A DNA stretch of 64,000 nt from G958296245 sp965262055 (GCA_965262055.1 CBDHEI010000002.1:2418001-2482000); one strand, 5' to 3'; positions 24,761 to 33,323 are shown, counted from the stretch's first letter. Numbers and translations: made by a program. The notes: a model not told the origin generated them from the sequence alone.

Positions 24761-24843
24761 TGCCCAGGGAGGGAATCGAACCCCCACTCCCTTGCGGGAA
24801 GCGGATTTTAAGTCCGCCGCGTCTGCCGTTTCGCCACCTGGGC
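24761..24843 (-). tRNA. tRNA-Leu (anticodon UAA)
   Basis: The minus strand folds as an 83-nt class II tRNA: acceptor GCCCAGG/CCTGGGC with discriminator A, anticodon stem GCGGA/TCCGC with loop CTTAAAA (anticodon TAA), a variable arm (CCCGCAAGGG-type stem) and a T-loop GGTTCGATTCC. CCA is not encoded. The integrase lies next to its 3' end, so this tRNA is the presumed attachment site. Confidence 0.97.
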
Positions 24844-24976
24844 TCCATATCCTGTTGCCAAGTCTACCAAGCCGGTCAACTTCCCGCTCTTGCCGCGAAT
24901 ATGGTCGATTCTCCCCAGTTCCGACAGGGCGCCCAAGGGCTTGGGGGACCAGGTGCGATTGCCCTTCGCGTCGCGA

Positions 24977-25005
24977 TTGACTGCCTATGTCGTTGATACT
25001 ATACT
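24977..25005 (+). promoter_or_regulatory. Sigma-70-type promoter of the coiled-coil gene
   Basis: TTGACT (24977-24982) and TATACT (25000-25005) with a 17-bp spacer, about 80 bp upstream of the ATG at 25084. A GAAAGGAG ribosome site precedes the start. Confidence 0.75.
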
Positions 25006-25083
25006 CGGACATGTCGTAGACTGTTGTTAAGCCGTTGAACAGTTACGTAGCTGGCGTCAGCTACGCATTGAAAGGAGCCCTGG

Positions 25084-25881
25084 ATGAGCAAGGTCACTGC
25101 AAAGAAGCTCTGGGGTGAAAGTTTCCACGTCGTTCCCGAGGGACTGGACGAGGACGAGGTGGTCAAGTATGTCGACAAGCTCAAGGTAGAGCTAGACCGG
25201 CAGTCGGCGCTTCAAAAGCTCGCAGAGCAGACGGTCGTAGAGGCGGACAAGCTCGCCGGCAGTATAAAGGCACAGGGACGGAAGGACGCCGAAGAAGAGG
25301 CCGCCAGGATCAGGGCGGCCGCCGAGGCTGAGGCCGCCCGGATCACGTCATCCGCCGAGGAGGAGGCCACCGGGGTAAGGTCGTCCGCCGAGGAGGAAGC
25401 CACCAAGGCAAGGACGTCCGCCCAAGGGGAGGCCACTAAGGTAAGGGCGTCCGCCGAAGAGGAGGCCGCTAAGATCAAGTCGTCCGCTGAAAGGCAAGCG
25501 GCACAGCGGATCAAGCGCTTGCTGACGCAGGCCGAGAGAAAGGCTGAGGAGGAGGCCGTCTCCGTAGTGGCGAAGGCGATGCAAGAGGCGGAGGAAGTTG
25601 CGTCCGAAGCCAACCGCAGGGCCGAGGAGGCCACGGAGTCTGCCCGGGCCAGCGTACCAACTATTCGGGCCCAGGCGAAGCTGGATGCCGAGTACATGGT
25701 CAGGAAGTTCACAACCCAGTTCGTCGAGGAGATCCGCTCCGTTGTGACGGAGACGACCACCTCCATGGTCCCCACCCTCAATCAGATGCTCCAGGACTCC
25801 GAGGGGCAAGGGGCGCTGGAGGACGGACAGGAGCCTGCTCCTCAACCCGCAAAGGGGAGTTCGCGGTCGTCCAAGAAGTAG
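25084..25881 (+). CDS. Long coiled-coil protein, DivIVA-like N-terminus, with 11-residue repeats
   Basis: A 265-residue protein. The first about 35 residues (KLWGESFHVVPEGLDEDEVV) resemble the curved-membrane-binding start of DivIVA proteins. Then a long Ala/Glu/Arg-rich coiled coil contains five tandem 11-residue units of the form SAEEEATKxRx. The C-terminus has TTSMVPTLNQMLQDSEG and a Lys-rich tail. No membrane segment. DivIVA-type scaffolds mark poles or septa, but this assignment rests on the short N-terminus only. A paralogue follows 90 bp downstream on the same strand. Confidence 0.6.
   Translation: MSKVTAKKLWGESFHVVPEGLDEDEVVKYVDKLKVELDRQSALQKLAEQTVVEADKLAGSIKAQGRKDAEEEAARIRAAAEAEAARITSSAEEEATGVRSSAEEEATKARTSAQGEATKVRASAEEEAAKIKSSAERQAAQRIKRLLTQAERKAEEEAVSVVAKAMQEAEEVASEANRRAEEATESARASVPTIRAQAKLDAEYMVRKFTTQFVEEIRSVVTETTTSMVPTLNQMLQDSEGQGALEDGQEPAPQPAKGSSRSSKK
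25351..25515 (+). repeat. Tandem 33-bp repeats encoding 11-residue heptad-like units
   Basis: Five consecutive 33-bp units start at 25351, 25384, 25417, 25450 and 25483, each opening with TCCGCC or TCCGCT. The first four are well conserved, the last degenerate. An 11-residue period fits a right-handed or stutter-type coiled coil. Length variation by slippage is plausible. Confidence 0.85.
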
Positions 25882-25971
25882 TAGGGCAGCCATAGGACTC
25901 CCAGGTATGAGAGCGGACGGCCTACGGGTCCAGAGCAGGCCCGCGCATCGCATACCACCGGTGCCGGCAGC

Positions 25972-26574
25972 ATGACAGACGACACCTCTCCCGCTGAAGA
26001 GAAGAAGGTCCTGTGGGGCCAGGACTTCCGCGTGGTCACGGAGGGTCTCGCGGAGACCGACGTTGTGGTCTTCGTCGAGAAGCTTCTTGGTCGTCACCGC
26101 GAGAGGGTGCAGCAGCTTGATCACATCTCGGCGCTCAACGAGCTAGCCACCAAGACGGTCGAGGACGCACAGGCGCTGGCCCGGAGCATCGAGGACGAAG
26201 CGCGCGCCAAGGCCAGCTCCGAATCCGAGGAGGTCATCGCTGAAGCCCGGAGAGAGGCGGAGTCGATCCTCGAGGCGGGCCGCCGCACGGCCGCGGACTT
26301 AGTCAGGAACGGAGCGGCGGACGTTGAGTCGATGAAGGCCGACTCGCGGACCGCACTGCGCGAACGGATCCAGAAGATCGACGCAGCGCTCAAGGCCGTC
26401 GAGGACGCGGCTGTCCAGGAGCTCTCGACCAGGATGCAGTCGCACTACATCTGGAAGTACCTCAACCAGAGCGTCCACTTTCTGCCGGCTTTTAGGGCCC
26501 TGATAGACGAGGTGAAAGCGCAGCTGGACTCCGAGCAGGCCCCAGCGACGCCGCCCGAGGCGCCGGAAGCCTGA
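25972..26574 (+). CDS. Coiled-coil protein, paralogue of the preceding gene
   Basis: A 200-residue protein with the same opening as its neighbour: KKVLWGQDFRVVTEGLAETD corresponds to KKLWGESFHVVPEGLDEDE. A helix LDHISALNELATKTVEDAQA parallels SALQKLAEQTVVEADKLA. It lacks the 11-residue repeats; instead one coiled coil (ESEEVIAEARREAESILEAG) and a C-terminal helical region with HYIWKYLNQSVHF. Shared architecture suggests gene duplication and perhaps a hetero-oligomer. Function unknown. Confidence 0.6.
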   Translation: MTDDTSPAEEKKVLWGQDFRVVTEGLAETDVVVFVEKLLGRHRERVQQLDHISALNELATKTVEDAQALARSIEDEARAKASSESEEVIAEARREAESILEAGRRTAADLVRNGAADVESMKADSRTALRERIQKIDAALKAVEDAAVQELSTRMQSHYIWKYLNQSVHFLPAFRALIDEVKAQLDSEQAPATPPEAPEA

Positions 26575-26660
26575 GGCGCTGTCCGGTTCCTCGTCCATTC
26601 TTCCCGGAGCCCTACGGTGAGCGGTGTGCGCCCGCATCACGCGTCTAGGGAAAGAGGCTC

Positions 26661-27209
26661 ATGACTCGTAGCCTCGTGATCGCCCTGGTGGCGCTCGTGG
26701 CGGCAGCTATTGCGGCGGTCCAGGCCGAGACAGCGTTCGCCAACGGGCGCGTGGTCCGCTTCGACCGTCAGGTAGCCGGCCCGTACGAGGTGGCCCTTGG
26801 GACAATCCCGGACAGTCCAACGCTCGGCGCTTTGCACATGACCCTCACGGTCACGGACACGAAGACACAGGCCTATCTCCTGGACGCCGCGGTCGTCGTG
26901 GAGGGCACTGGGCCGGAGAGCGGCGCGACCATAGGCCCTCTTACGGCAGAGAAGAATCTGGACGACCCAAGGTTCTACGACGTGAACACGGTAGTTGACG
27001 TCGAGGGGGTGTGGACCGTCACGGTAAGGGTAGACGCCTCGTTGGGAGAGGCGGTCGCCGAGTTCCCCATCGAGGTGCGGAGCCCCAGCCCGATCGCCGG
27101 AGTGGCCACGCTAGTCGTGCTCCTTGCGTTCCTGACGATTCTCGGAATCTCCCTGCGTGCGTATCTCGGGGAGCGGCGAGGTCGGAAAAGGAGACGGCGG
27201 GCGAGGTGA
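26661..27209 (+). CDS. Exported FixH/YtkA-like protein with C-terminal anchor
   Basis: A 182-residue protein with an N-terminal signal (LVIALVALVAAAIAAVQAET). A beta-sandwich domain follows (GPYEVALGTIPDSPTLGALH, then AVVVEGTGPESGATIGPL and GVWTVTVRVDASLGEAVAEF), like FixH/YtkA modules found with copper and cytochrome genes. A hydrophobic helix near residue 155 (VATLVVLLAFLTILGISL) and a very basic tail (RRGRKRRRRAR) anchor it in the membrane. Its stop overlaps the next start as GTGA, so translation is coupled to the CopC-CopD fusion, pointing to a shared role in copper handling or respiratory assembly. Confidence 0.7.
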   Translation: MTRSLVIALVALVAAAIAAVQAETAFANGRVVRFDRQVAGPYEVALGTIPDSPTLGALHMTLTVTDTKTQAYLLDAAVVVEGTGPESGATIGPLTAEKNLDDPRFYDVNTVVDVEGVWTVTVRVDASLGEAVAEFPIEVRSPSPIAGVATLVVLLAFLTILGISLRAYLGERRGRKRRRRAR

Positions 27210-29467
27210 CCGGCTTCGACATCGAGAGAACAGCCTGGGCAGGCTTTCTCCTGGCTGTTTCCGGAGCCTTGTTCTGGCTGTTGCTCACGCCCGGGTCCGC
27301 GTCAGCGCACGCAAACCTTGCCAGGTCGGAGCCAGCGGGCAACGAGGTGCTGAAGGAGGCGCCCGAGCGGGTTGTCGTCTGGTTCACGGAGGAGATCGAG
27401 CGGTCGTTCAGCAAGATCGAGGTGCTGGACTCCAACGGATCCCGCGTCGACAACGGCGGCAGCACCGTAGACAGCAACAACCTTAAGGTCATGTCGGTCT
27501 CGCTGCCGCCTATTCCCAACGGCAGCTACACCGTCGCCTGGAAGAACGTCTCCACCGTGGACGGTCACCGCGTTCGAGGCTCCTTCGTATTTTCGGTCGG
27601 CGAGGCCCTTGCTCCGGGTATCGCCGCGCCGGCTGAGCGGCCTCTGCTGGAGTCGGCGGCGGAGCCCTTCGCGCGCTGGCTCATGCTGGGCGGCGCCCTA
27701 GCGCTCGCGGGCGGCCTCCTGTTCGCGCTGGTAGTTGCCGCTCCGGGCATCGAGGCGTCCCACTGCGGCCCTCGGCTCTCCGCGCTGCTCTACGGGCGCT
27801 GGTGGGTGGTGACCTGGGCAGGAGCAGGCGCGTTCGCCGGCGGCTCGCTGGCGCAGCTTGTGGTCCAGTCCTCGTCGTTTGCGGAGGTTGGGGTCGTGGA
27901 AGCCCTCGGGGGCCCGGCATTCACGGTCCTGGCGGACACGACTTGGGGGAGGCTGTGGCTGCTGCGGGTCCTAGCCCTGGCCGCCGTTGCGGCGGTCCTG
28001 GCGGTCGCCTACGTCAGGACGGGTGCTGGGCGTCAGCCCTCCACAAGGCTTCTGCTCGCGGCCGGGCTCCCCTCCGCTATGCTGATGCTGCTCTCCCTGA
28101 GCCTGGCAAGCCACGCGGCTGGGACGAGCGCCATCAGAGGCCCTGCTACGCTGACGGACTATATCCACCTGCTGGCATCTGCGGCGTGGGCCGGTGGGTT
28201 GATGCACTTCGCGGCAGTCGTGCCGGTAGTGCTAAGGGAGGTGGGGCCAGAATCAGACCGGCTCTTAAGGGCGCTCACGCCAAGGTTCTCGGTGGTTGCC
28301 GGGCTGAGCGTGGGGTTGATCATTGTGACCGGGCTGTACGGCTACTGGGCTCAGGTCACCATACCGGCCGCCCTGAAGACGCCTTACGGCTTTACGCTGC
28401 TGGCCAAGGTCGCGATCGTTGCGCCGCTTCTGCTGCTGGGCGCGGCGAACATCATCATAATCCGTCCAAGGCTTGCCGACAACGCAGCGGCCGCCCGGTG
28501 GCTCCGGCGCATCGTCGCCACCGAAGGGGCGCTCGTCGTGCTGGTGCTGCTGGCGGTGGGTTACCTGACCAGCCTGGAGCCGGCACGGCAGGTGGCGTCT
28601 CGCGAGGGTATAGGCCAGCCGTCGGCGCTTTCGTTCGAGGGTGTGTCGGAGGGCGCCCGAATCGCGCTGACCCTGGAGCCCGCACGGGTAGGCCCGAATA
28701 GCGTCACGGTGGATCTGAAGGACCGATTCGACGCGCCGATTACGAACGCCACCGACGTGCGGTTGACGCTCTCCTATCTGGGCCTGGACCTGGGAGAAGA
28801 GCCGGTCTCGGCGAAGCACACAGGCGGCGGCAGGTACGTACTGGAGGAGGCGCTGCTTGGGATCGCGGGGGACTGGGAGATCGAGGTGCTGGTGCGGCGG
28901 CCCGACGCGTTCGATGCACGGACGGCGTTCCGCTTCGAGGCGATTGCGGGCATCGGCGGCAGCGAAACCATAGGCCCATCTCCCGACACCGGGATGCTTC
29001 TGCTGGGCATCGAGCTAGGGACCGCAGGGGTAATCTTCCTGGTGGTGGGGCTGCCCCTCGGCGGCTGGTTCTCGCGCAGGGGCGCGGCTATCATGGGAGT
29101 GGGGCTCCTTCTCTTCGCAGCCGGGGCCGTGGCGGTCTTCAACGGCCAGGCGGCTGGCCCGGAGGACGACGCGCTCGTTCGGAACCCGTTCCCGCCGGAC
29201 GCGGAGTCCCTGGCGGAGGGGCTTGCGGTTTACGAGTCGGCGTGCCAGGTCTGCCACGGCGAAAGGGGCAGGGGAGACGGCCCGGGCGCCGCCGGGATGG
29301 ACCCGCTGCCCGCGGACCTCGTGGAGCATGTGCCGCTGCACCCGGACAGGGACCTCTACAGGTTTATTGACGAGGGCCTTGCGGGAACCGCGATGGTGCC
29401 GTTGGGCGACAGGCTCAGCGAAGAAGAGATATGGCACGTGATCAACTACATACAGGCTCTCGAATGA
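27206..29467 (+). CDS. CopC-CopD-YtkA-like-cytochrome c fusion protein
   Basis: A 753-residue membrane protein. Order: signal or first helix (residues 10-30); CopC domain (ARSEPAGNEVLKEAPERVVV, then WKNVSTVDGHRVRGSFVFSV); CopD-type multi-helix membrane part from about 150 to 450, with His-rich loops such as LASHAAGTSAIRG; a YtkA-like beta domain (VDLKDRFDAPITNATDVRLT); two more helices; and a C-terminal cytochrome c with the haem site CQVCHGERGRGDG and distal Met in GTAMVPLGDR. CopC/CopD take up copper across the membrane; the attached haem domain suggests redox coupling to the respiratory chain. GTG start overlaps the preceding stop; the next gene starts in its own stop (ATGA). Confidence 0.82.
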   Translation: MTGFDIERTAWAGFLLAVSGALFWLLLTPGSASAHANLARSEPAGNEVLKEAPERVVVWFTEEIERSFSKIEVLDSNGSRVDNGGSTVDSNNLKVMSVSLPPIPNGSYTVAWKNVSTVDGHRVRGSFVFSVGEALAPGIAAPAERPLLESAAEPFARWLMLGGALALAGGLLFALVVAAPGIEASHCGPRLSALLYGRWWVVTWAGAGAFAGGSLAQLVVQSSSFAEVGVVEALGGPAFTVLADTTWGRLWLLRVLALAAVAAVLAVAYVRTGAGRQPSTRLLLAAGLPSAMLMLLSLSLASHAAGTSAIRGPATLTDYIHLLASAAWAGGLMHFAAVVPVVLREVGPESDRLLRALTPRFSVVAGLSVGLIIVTGLYGYWAQVTIPAALKTPYGFTLLAKVAIVAPLLLLGAANIIIIRPRLADNAAAARWLRRIVATEGALVVLVLLAVGYLTSLEPARQVASREGIGQPSALSFEGVSEGARIALTLEPARVGPNSVTVDLKDRFDAPITNATDVRLTLSYLGLDLGEEPVSAKHTGGGRYVLEEALLGIAGDWEIEVLVRRPDAFDARTAFRFEAIAGIGGSETIGPSPDTGMLLLGIELGTAGVIFLVVGLPLGGWFSRRGAAIMGVGLLLFAAGAVAVFNGQAAGPEDDALVRNPFPPDAESLAEGLAVYESACQVCHGERGRGDGPGAAGMDPLPADLVEHVPLHPDRDLYRFIDEGLAGTAMVPLGDRLSEEEIWHVINYIQALE

Positions 29468-31011
29468 GACGGCTCGGGGCGGCGGGGATGCTAGCGGCCG
29501 CAGGGCTGGCCGCTAGTGCGGTCCCGGTGTATGCCCACGGCCTCGGGCAGCGATACGACCTGCCCATACCGCTGAGCTACTTTCTCGTGGGAGCCGCGGC
29601 TGCCGTGGCGCTTTCATTCGTGGTCATCGGCCTGTTCGTCCGGCACGAGGGAGGCACGTTCAGGTACCCGAGGCTCGACCTGCTCCGGGTGCAGGGGCTG
29701 GGAACGGTGCTGAAGAGCGGGATTACCCTGACCTGCGCCAGGTTTGCCTCGGTCTTCCTGTTCCTTCTCGTATTGGCCACCGCCCTGTTCGGTACTGACA
29801 ACCCCCTGGAGAATCTCGCGCCGACGTTCGTGTGGATCATATGGTGGGTCGGCATAGGGTACGTGTCGGCGCTGTTTGGGAACGTGTGGGCGCTGATGAA
29901 CCCGTGGAAGATACTTTATGAGTGGGTGGAGCGCTTGGCCGGGGGGCGGGACTCCGGTACCAGGGGCTCCGACGCCATGTTCGTCTATCCGGCCGGCCTC
30001 GACGTGTGGCCCGCGTTCGCGCTGCTGCTCGTGTTCGCCTGGCTGGAGAACGTCTACTCGGAGGCGGCCGTACCGGAGAGGCTCGGCATGCTGGTCGTTG
30101 CCTACTCGGTCTTCACCTGGGCGGGGATGGCCGTGTTCGGCAAGCATACGTGGCTGCGGTACTGCGAGGTGTTTTCGGTGCTGCTCGCCATCCTGGCGAG
30201 GTTCTCCCCAACAGAGGTGAGGGTTGTGGACGAGAGGGTGTGCCGCGCCTGCACCGGCGGGTGTGGGGCTCAGGGCGAAGCCTGCGTGGACTGCTACGAC
30301 TGCTTCGAGCGGGCGGGGGCGCGCGGCCGGGAGCTGAACCTGAGGCCGCACGCCGTGGGCCTGATCCTTCATGGCCGCGCTTCGACGGGGACTGCGGCCT
30401 TCGTGGTGCTGGCGCTGGCGACCGTCACCTTTGACGGGCTGGCGGCGACGCCCTTCTGGCTCGACTACCAGAACTTCACGTACCCGTTCGGGCGGTTGTT
30501 CGGGGCATACGCTATCGACGCCGTCGACAGCCTTGGGCTGGTGCTGCTGCCCGCCGTCTTCATGACCGTCTACCTGGGCTTTGCGTGGGGCGTCAAGGGG
30601 ATGTCGGGCGACTCGCGCCCTACCCTGGATGTGGCCCAAGCGTTCGTGTTCACTCTGGTGCCGATCGCGCTCGCCTACAATATGGCCCACTTCGTCTCGG
30701 TGCTAGCGATACAGGGCCAGTTCATCATCCCCCTGGCTTCCGACCCGTTCGGCTGGAGGTGGGACCTGTTCGGCACGTACGACTACGTGGTGAACGTCAA
30801 CGCGATCAGCGCCAAGGCCGTCTGGTTCATCTCCGTGGCCGCCATCGTCATCGGGCACATCGTCTCAGTTTACGCCGCCCACGTCACGGCTCTGGGCCGG
30901 ACGCCGGACCAGGGGGCAGCGCTGCGCGGGCAGTACCCGATGCTGGCGCTGATGGTTGGCTACACGGCGACCAGCCTATGGATAGTCGCACAGCCTATCG
31001 TCAACCAGTAA
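29464..31011 (+). CDS. Large polytopic membrane protein with cysteine-rich loop (fenitrothion-hydrolase-like annotation group)
   Basis: A 515-residue protein from the ATG overlapping the previous stop. Signal-like first segment (LAAAGLAASAVPVYAHGLG), then roughly ten to twelve hydrophobic helices. Mid-protein sits a soluble loop with six cysteines, CRACTGGCGAQGEACVDCYD plus CF, suggesting a metal site or disulfides. Later helices hold HFVSVLAIQGQFIIP and HIVSVYAAHV with membrane histidines. Actinobacterial relatives are often labelled fenitrothion hydrolase, probably misleadingly. Tight coupling to the CopC-CopD-cytochrome gene suggests a copper or haem transport/assembly role. Confidence 0.65.
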   Translation: MRRLGAAGMLAAAGLAASAVPVYAHGLGQRYDLPIPLSYFLVGAAAAVALSFVVIGLFVRHEGGTFRYPRLDLLRVQGLGTVLKSGITLTCARFASVFLFLLVLATALFGTDNPLENLAPTFVWIIWWVGIGYVSALFGNVWALMNPWKILYEWVERLAGGRDSGTRGSDAMFVYPAGLDVWPAFALLLVFAWLENVYSEAAVPERLGMLVVAYSVFTWAGMAVFGKHTWLRYCEVFSVLLAILARFSPTEVRVVDERVCRACTGGCGAQGEACVDCYDCFERAGARGRELNLRPHAVGLILHGRASTGTAAFVVLALATVTFDGLAATPFWLDYQNFTYPFGRLFGAYAIDAVDSLGLVLLPAVFMTVYLGFAWGVKGMSGDSRPTLDVAQAFVFTLVPIALAYNMAHFVSVLAIQGQFIIPLASDPFGWRWDLFGTYDYVVNVNAISAKAVWFISVAAIVIGHIVSVYAAHVTALGRTPDQGAALRGQYPMLALMVGYTATSLWIVAQPIVNQ

Positions 31012-31053
31012 TGATCGGACCTGAAAGCCGGTTTTCGTCTCGCGGATTTTGTC

Positions 31054-31082
31054 TTGACGGAGGGTTAAACCTCTTCTATAAT
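31054..31082 (+). promoter_or_regulatory. Consensus-like sigma-70 promoter for guaB3
   Basis: TTGACG (31054-31059), 17-bp spacer and a perfect TATAAT (31077-31082), 40 bp upstream of the ATG at 31123. One of the best promoters in the window; implies strong constitutive expression. Confidence 0.85.
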
Positions 31083-31122
31083 CGCGCACTAATCCGCCCG
31101 CGCGCGCCCCTGGAGGTAGTGA

Positions 31123-32259
31123 ATGAGAGGTTCACCGTTCAAAGAGATCAGGCGTGCCTACGGATTTGACGAAGTGGCCATCGTGCCGGGTCAGGTTACG
31201 ATAAACCCGGACCAGACGAGTACGCAATTCTCTGTTGACGGGATCACTCTGTCGGCCCCAGTTTTCGCGTCTGCGATGGACGCGATTGTGTCGCCGTCCT
31301 TTGCCGTGGAGATGGGCAGGCAGGGCGGGATGGGGGTCATGAACCTCGAGGGCGTCCAGTCGCGGTACGACGACGCGGAGGCGGTGATCAGCGAGATAGC
31401 GGAGGTGCCTGACCAGGAGGCGACCGAGCTCCTGCAGAAGGTCTACTCGGCTCCTATCAGGGAAGACCTGATGGGAGCGAGGATAGAGGAGATAAAGTCA
31501 AGCGGCGCCAAGTGCGCCGTTTCCGTTACCCCGGCAAGCACCAAGAGGCTGGGCCCCGCAGCCGTGGACGCCGGGGCGGACGTGCTGGTTGTGCAGTCCA
31601 CGGTCACCACGGCAAGTCATAGCTCCAAGAGCACGAGGGGTCTCGTGTTCTCGGAGCTGCTCGAGATGGTCAACGTCCCGGTCATGGTGGGCAACTGCGT
31701 CTCCTACGACGTAGCACTGGAGCTCATGGAGACCGGCATACACGGAGTCATCGTTGGCGTAGGGCCGGGCGCGGCCTGCACGACTCGGGAGGTCACGGGT
31801 GTGGGGGTGCCTCAGGTCACGGCCACGCTGGAATGCGCGTCGGCCAGGGAGGACTACTTCGCGCGCACCGGCAGGTACGTGCCCATCATCACCGACGGCG
31901 GTATCAGGACCGGCGGCGACCTCTGCAAGGCGTTTGCGTGCGGAGCCGACGCCGTGATGATAGGCACGCCGCTCGCCCAGGCGCGGGAGGCGCCCGGAAA
32001 GGGCTACAACTGGGGTATGGCGAGCCCTCACCCTGCGCTGCCCCGTGGAACCAGGGTGAAGGTGGGGGTGTCCGGCTCCCTGGAGCAGATCCTCTACGGG
32101 CCGACCTCGAAGACCGACGGGACGCAGAACCTAATGGGCGCCCTTGAATCGTGCATGGGCATGGTGGGGGCGTTCACTATCCGCGACATGCACAGGGCGG
32201 AGGTGATCGTCGCGCCGTCGATCAAGACGGAGGGCAAGCACTACCAGCTTGGCCTGTAA
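31123..32259 (+). CDS. guaB3: IMP dehydrogenase family protein (GuaB3 type)
   Basis: A 378-residue TIM-barrel protein. The N-terminal YGFDEVAIVPGQVTINPDQT and SAPVFASAMDAIVSPSFAVE match GuaB-like enzymes, and the active-site loop GPGAACTTREVTGVGVPQ carries the catalytic Cys-Thr pair. The nucleotide-phosphate loop reads IITDGGIRTGGDLCKAFACG. No CBS domains are present, as in the GuaB3 subgroup, which is related to IMP dehydrogenase and GMP reductase and acts in guanine nucleotide metabolism. Ribosome site TGGAGGTAG. It stands behind its own strong promoter. Confidence 0.85.
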   Translation: MRGSPFKEIRRAYGFDEVAIVPGQVTINPDQTSTQFSVDGITLSAPVFASAMDAIVSPSFAVEMGRQGGMGVMNLEGVQSRYDDAEAVISEIAEVPDQEATELLQKVYSAPIREDLMGARIEEIKSSGAKCAVSVTPASTKRLGPAAVDAGADVLVVQSTVTTASHSSKSTRGLVFSELLEMVNVPVMVGNCVSYDVALELMETGIHGVIVGVGPGAACTTREVTGVGVPQVTATLECASAREDYFARTGRYVPIITDGGIRTGGDLCKAFACGADAVMIGTPLAQAREAPGKGYNWGMASPHPALPRGTRVKVGVSGSLEQILYGPTSKTDGTQNLMGALESCMGMVGAFTIRDMHRAEVIVAPSIKTEGKHYQLGL

Positions 32260-32319
32260 GTAGTACCGCATTCGGCAAAATGGGGCGCGCCTAACCAGTA
32301 CGTCAGAGGGAGGACCGAC

Positions 32320-32991
32320 ATGAGGCTAATTCTCGTCGGATGTGAATACAGCGGCACGACCACACTGGCGGAGGCTATCTCCGAGTGGGCCAAGGAGGTC
32401 ATGGGCGGCGGCTTCGGGTTCCATGACCACTGGAAGATACCTCACGTCTCCCATCCTCCGGGACTGACCGCCGAGGAGCAGGAGCAGTTCATGGCGCTCT
32501 CCCCGAACCTCAAGGAGATGTTCCAGCGCTACCACATCGAGTACCACCTGTCGCCGAGCTTCTACGGCGACCCGCACCACAGTAGTGTCGGCTTCCACAT
32601 CGACGAGGCGGTGTACGCTCCGATGTACTACGGCTACGGCGGATCTGGAGAGTACGGAGACCGTGCGCGGTCGGCCCGCCGGACGGAGGCGCACATCATG
32701 GAAGTCGCGCCCGACACGGTGCTGGTGCTGGTGAAGGCCTCGCCGGAGGTGATACGCCGCCGGATGGCCGAGAACCCGCATGAGAACGGGCTGGTAAAGG
32801 ACGAGGATGTGGAAAGGGTGCTGGAAGCCTTCCAGGAGCAGTACGACGAATCGTTCATCCGTAAGAAGTTCGATATCGACACGAGCGAGGCGACGGTCGA
32901 GGAGAGCCTGTCTGACTTCCTCGAAAAGCTACAGCCTCACCTGACCGACACTGACCGCCTGTGGATCATGTCCGGAAAGGCCATGCGGTAG
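32320..32991 (+). CDS. P-loop nucleotide kinase-like protein
   Basis: A 223-residue protein starting with a Walker A-like loop, ILVGCEYSGTTTLAEAISEW, in which Thr-Thr replaces the usual Lys-Ser/Thr. Later VLVLVKASPEVIRRRMAENP resembles the lid/LID-arginine helix of nucleotide kinases, and HIDEAVYAPMYYGYGGSG is tyrosine-rich. The lack of the P-loop lysine makes a standard kinase mechanism uncertain. Ribosome site GAGGGAGGACC. No obvious operon partner; function not identified. Confidence 0.6.
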   Translation: MRLILVGCEYSGTTTLAEAISEWAKEVMGGGFGFHDHWKIPHVSHPPGLTAEEQEQFMALSPNLKEMFQRYHIEYHLSPSFYGDPHHSSVGFHIDEAVYAPMYYGYGGSGEYGDRARSARRTEAHIMEVAPDTVLVLVKASPEVIRRRMAENPHENGLVKDEDVERVLEAFQEQYDESFIRKKFDIDTSEATVEESLSDFLEKLQPHLTDTDRLWIMSGKAMR

Positions 32992-33005
32992 CCTCGGCTA
33001 CGCGT

Positions 33006-33323
33006 CTAACCCGTCGTCAAATCGGGCTGATAGCGTTGGACGCTGACCTCGTCCGCGCAGGCCCGCATCCGGGCGGCGTCGTACCAGGCCTGCATGCGCA
33101 GCAGCATGTCCATGCTCACGTCGAAGGCCTTCTCGATTCGCAGCGCCATCTCCGGCGACAGCGCGGCGTTGCCGTTCAACAGGTCCGAGAGCGTTGCCCG
33201 GCGGACGCCCAGAATCTCGGCTGCCTTCGTCACGTTAAGGCCCAGCTCCTCGATAACCTCGGTACGAATGAAGTCGCCAGGGTGCGAGGGGGTCATGTTT
33301 ACTCTGATGCCGCCGGTAGTCAT
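33006..33323 (-). CDS. higA: HigA-type antitoxin (XRE family)
   Basis: A 105-residue protein. It opens with HPGDFIRTEVIEELGLNVTK, the HigA signature, followed by the helix-turn-helix AAEILGVRRATLSDLLNGNA and LSPEMALRIEKAFDVSMDML. HigA binds its toxin and represses the operon. The start codon overlaps the toxin stop (TGATG), the toxin-first order usual for higBA. The fold is complete, while the toxin upstream seems to have lost its own beginning. Confidence 0.88.
   Translation of the reverse strand: MTTGGIRVNMTPSHPGDFIRTEVIEELGLNVTKAAEILGVRRATLSDLLNGNAALSPEMALRIEKAFDVSMDMLLRMQAWYDAARMRACADEVSVQRYQPDLTTG

Noticed and set aside
24761..24843. Left attachment copy of the tRNA-Leu 3' end inside the window
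   Set aside because: No second copy of the tRNA 3' end was found by eye, so no att pair is claimed.
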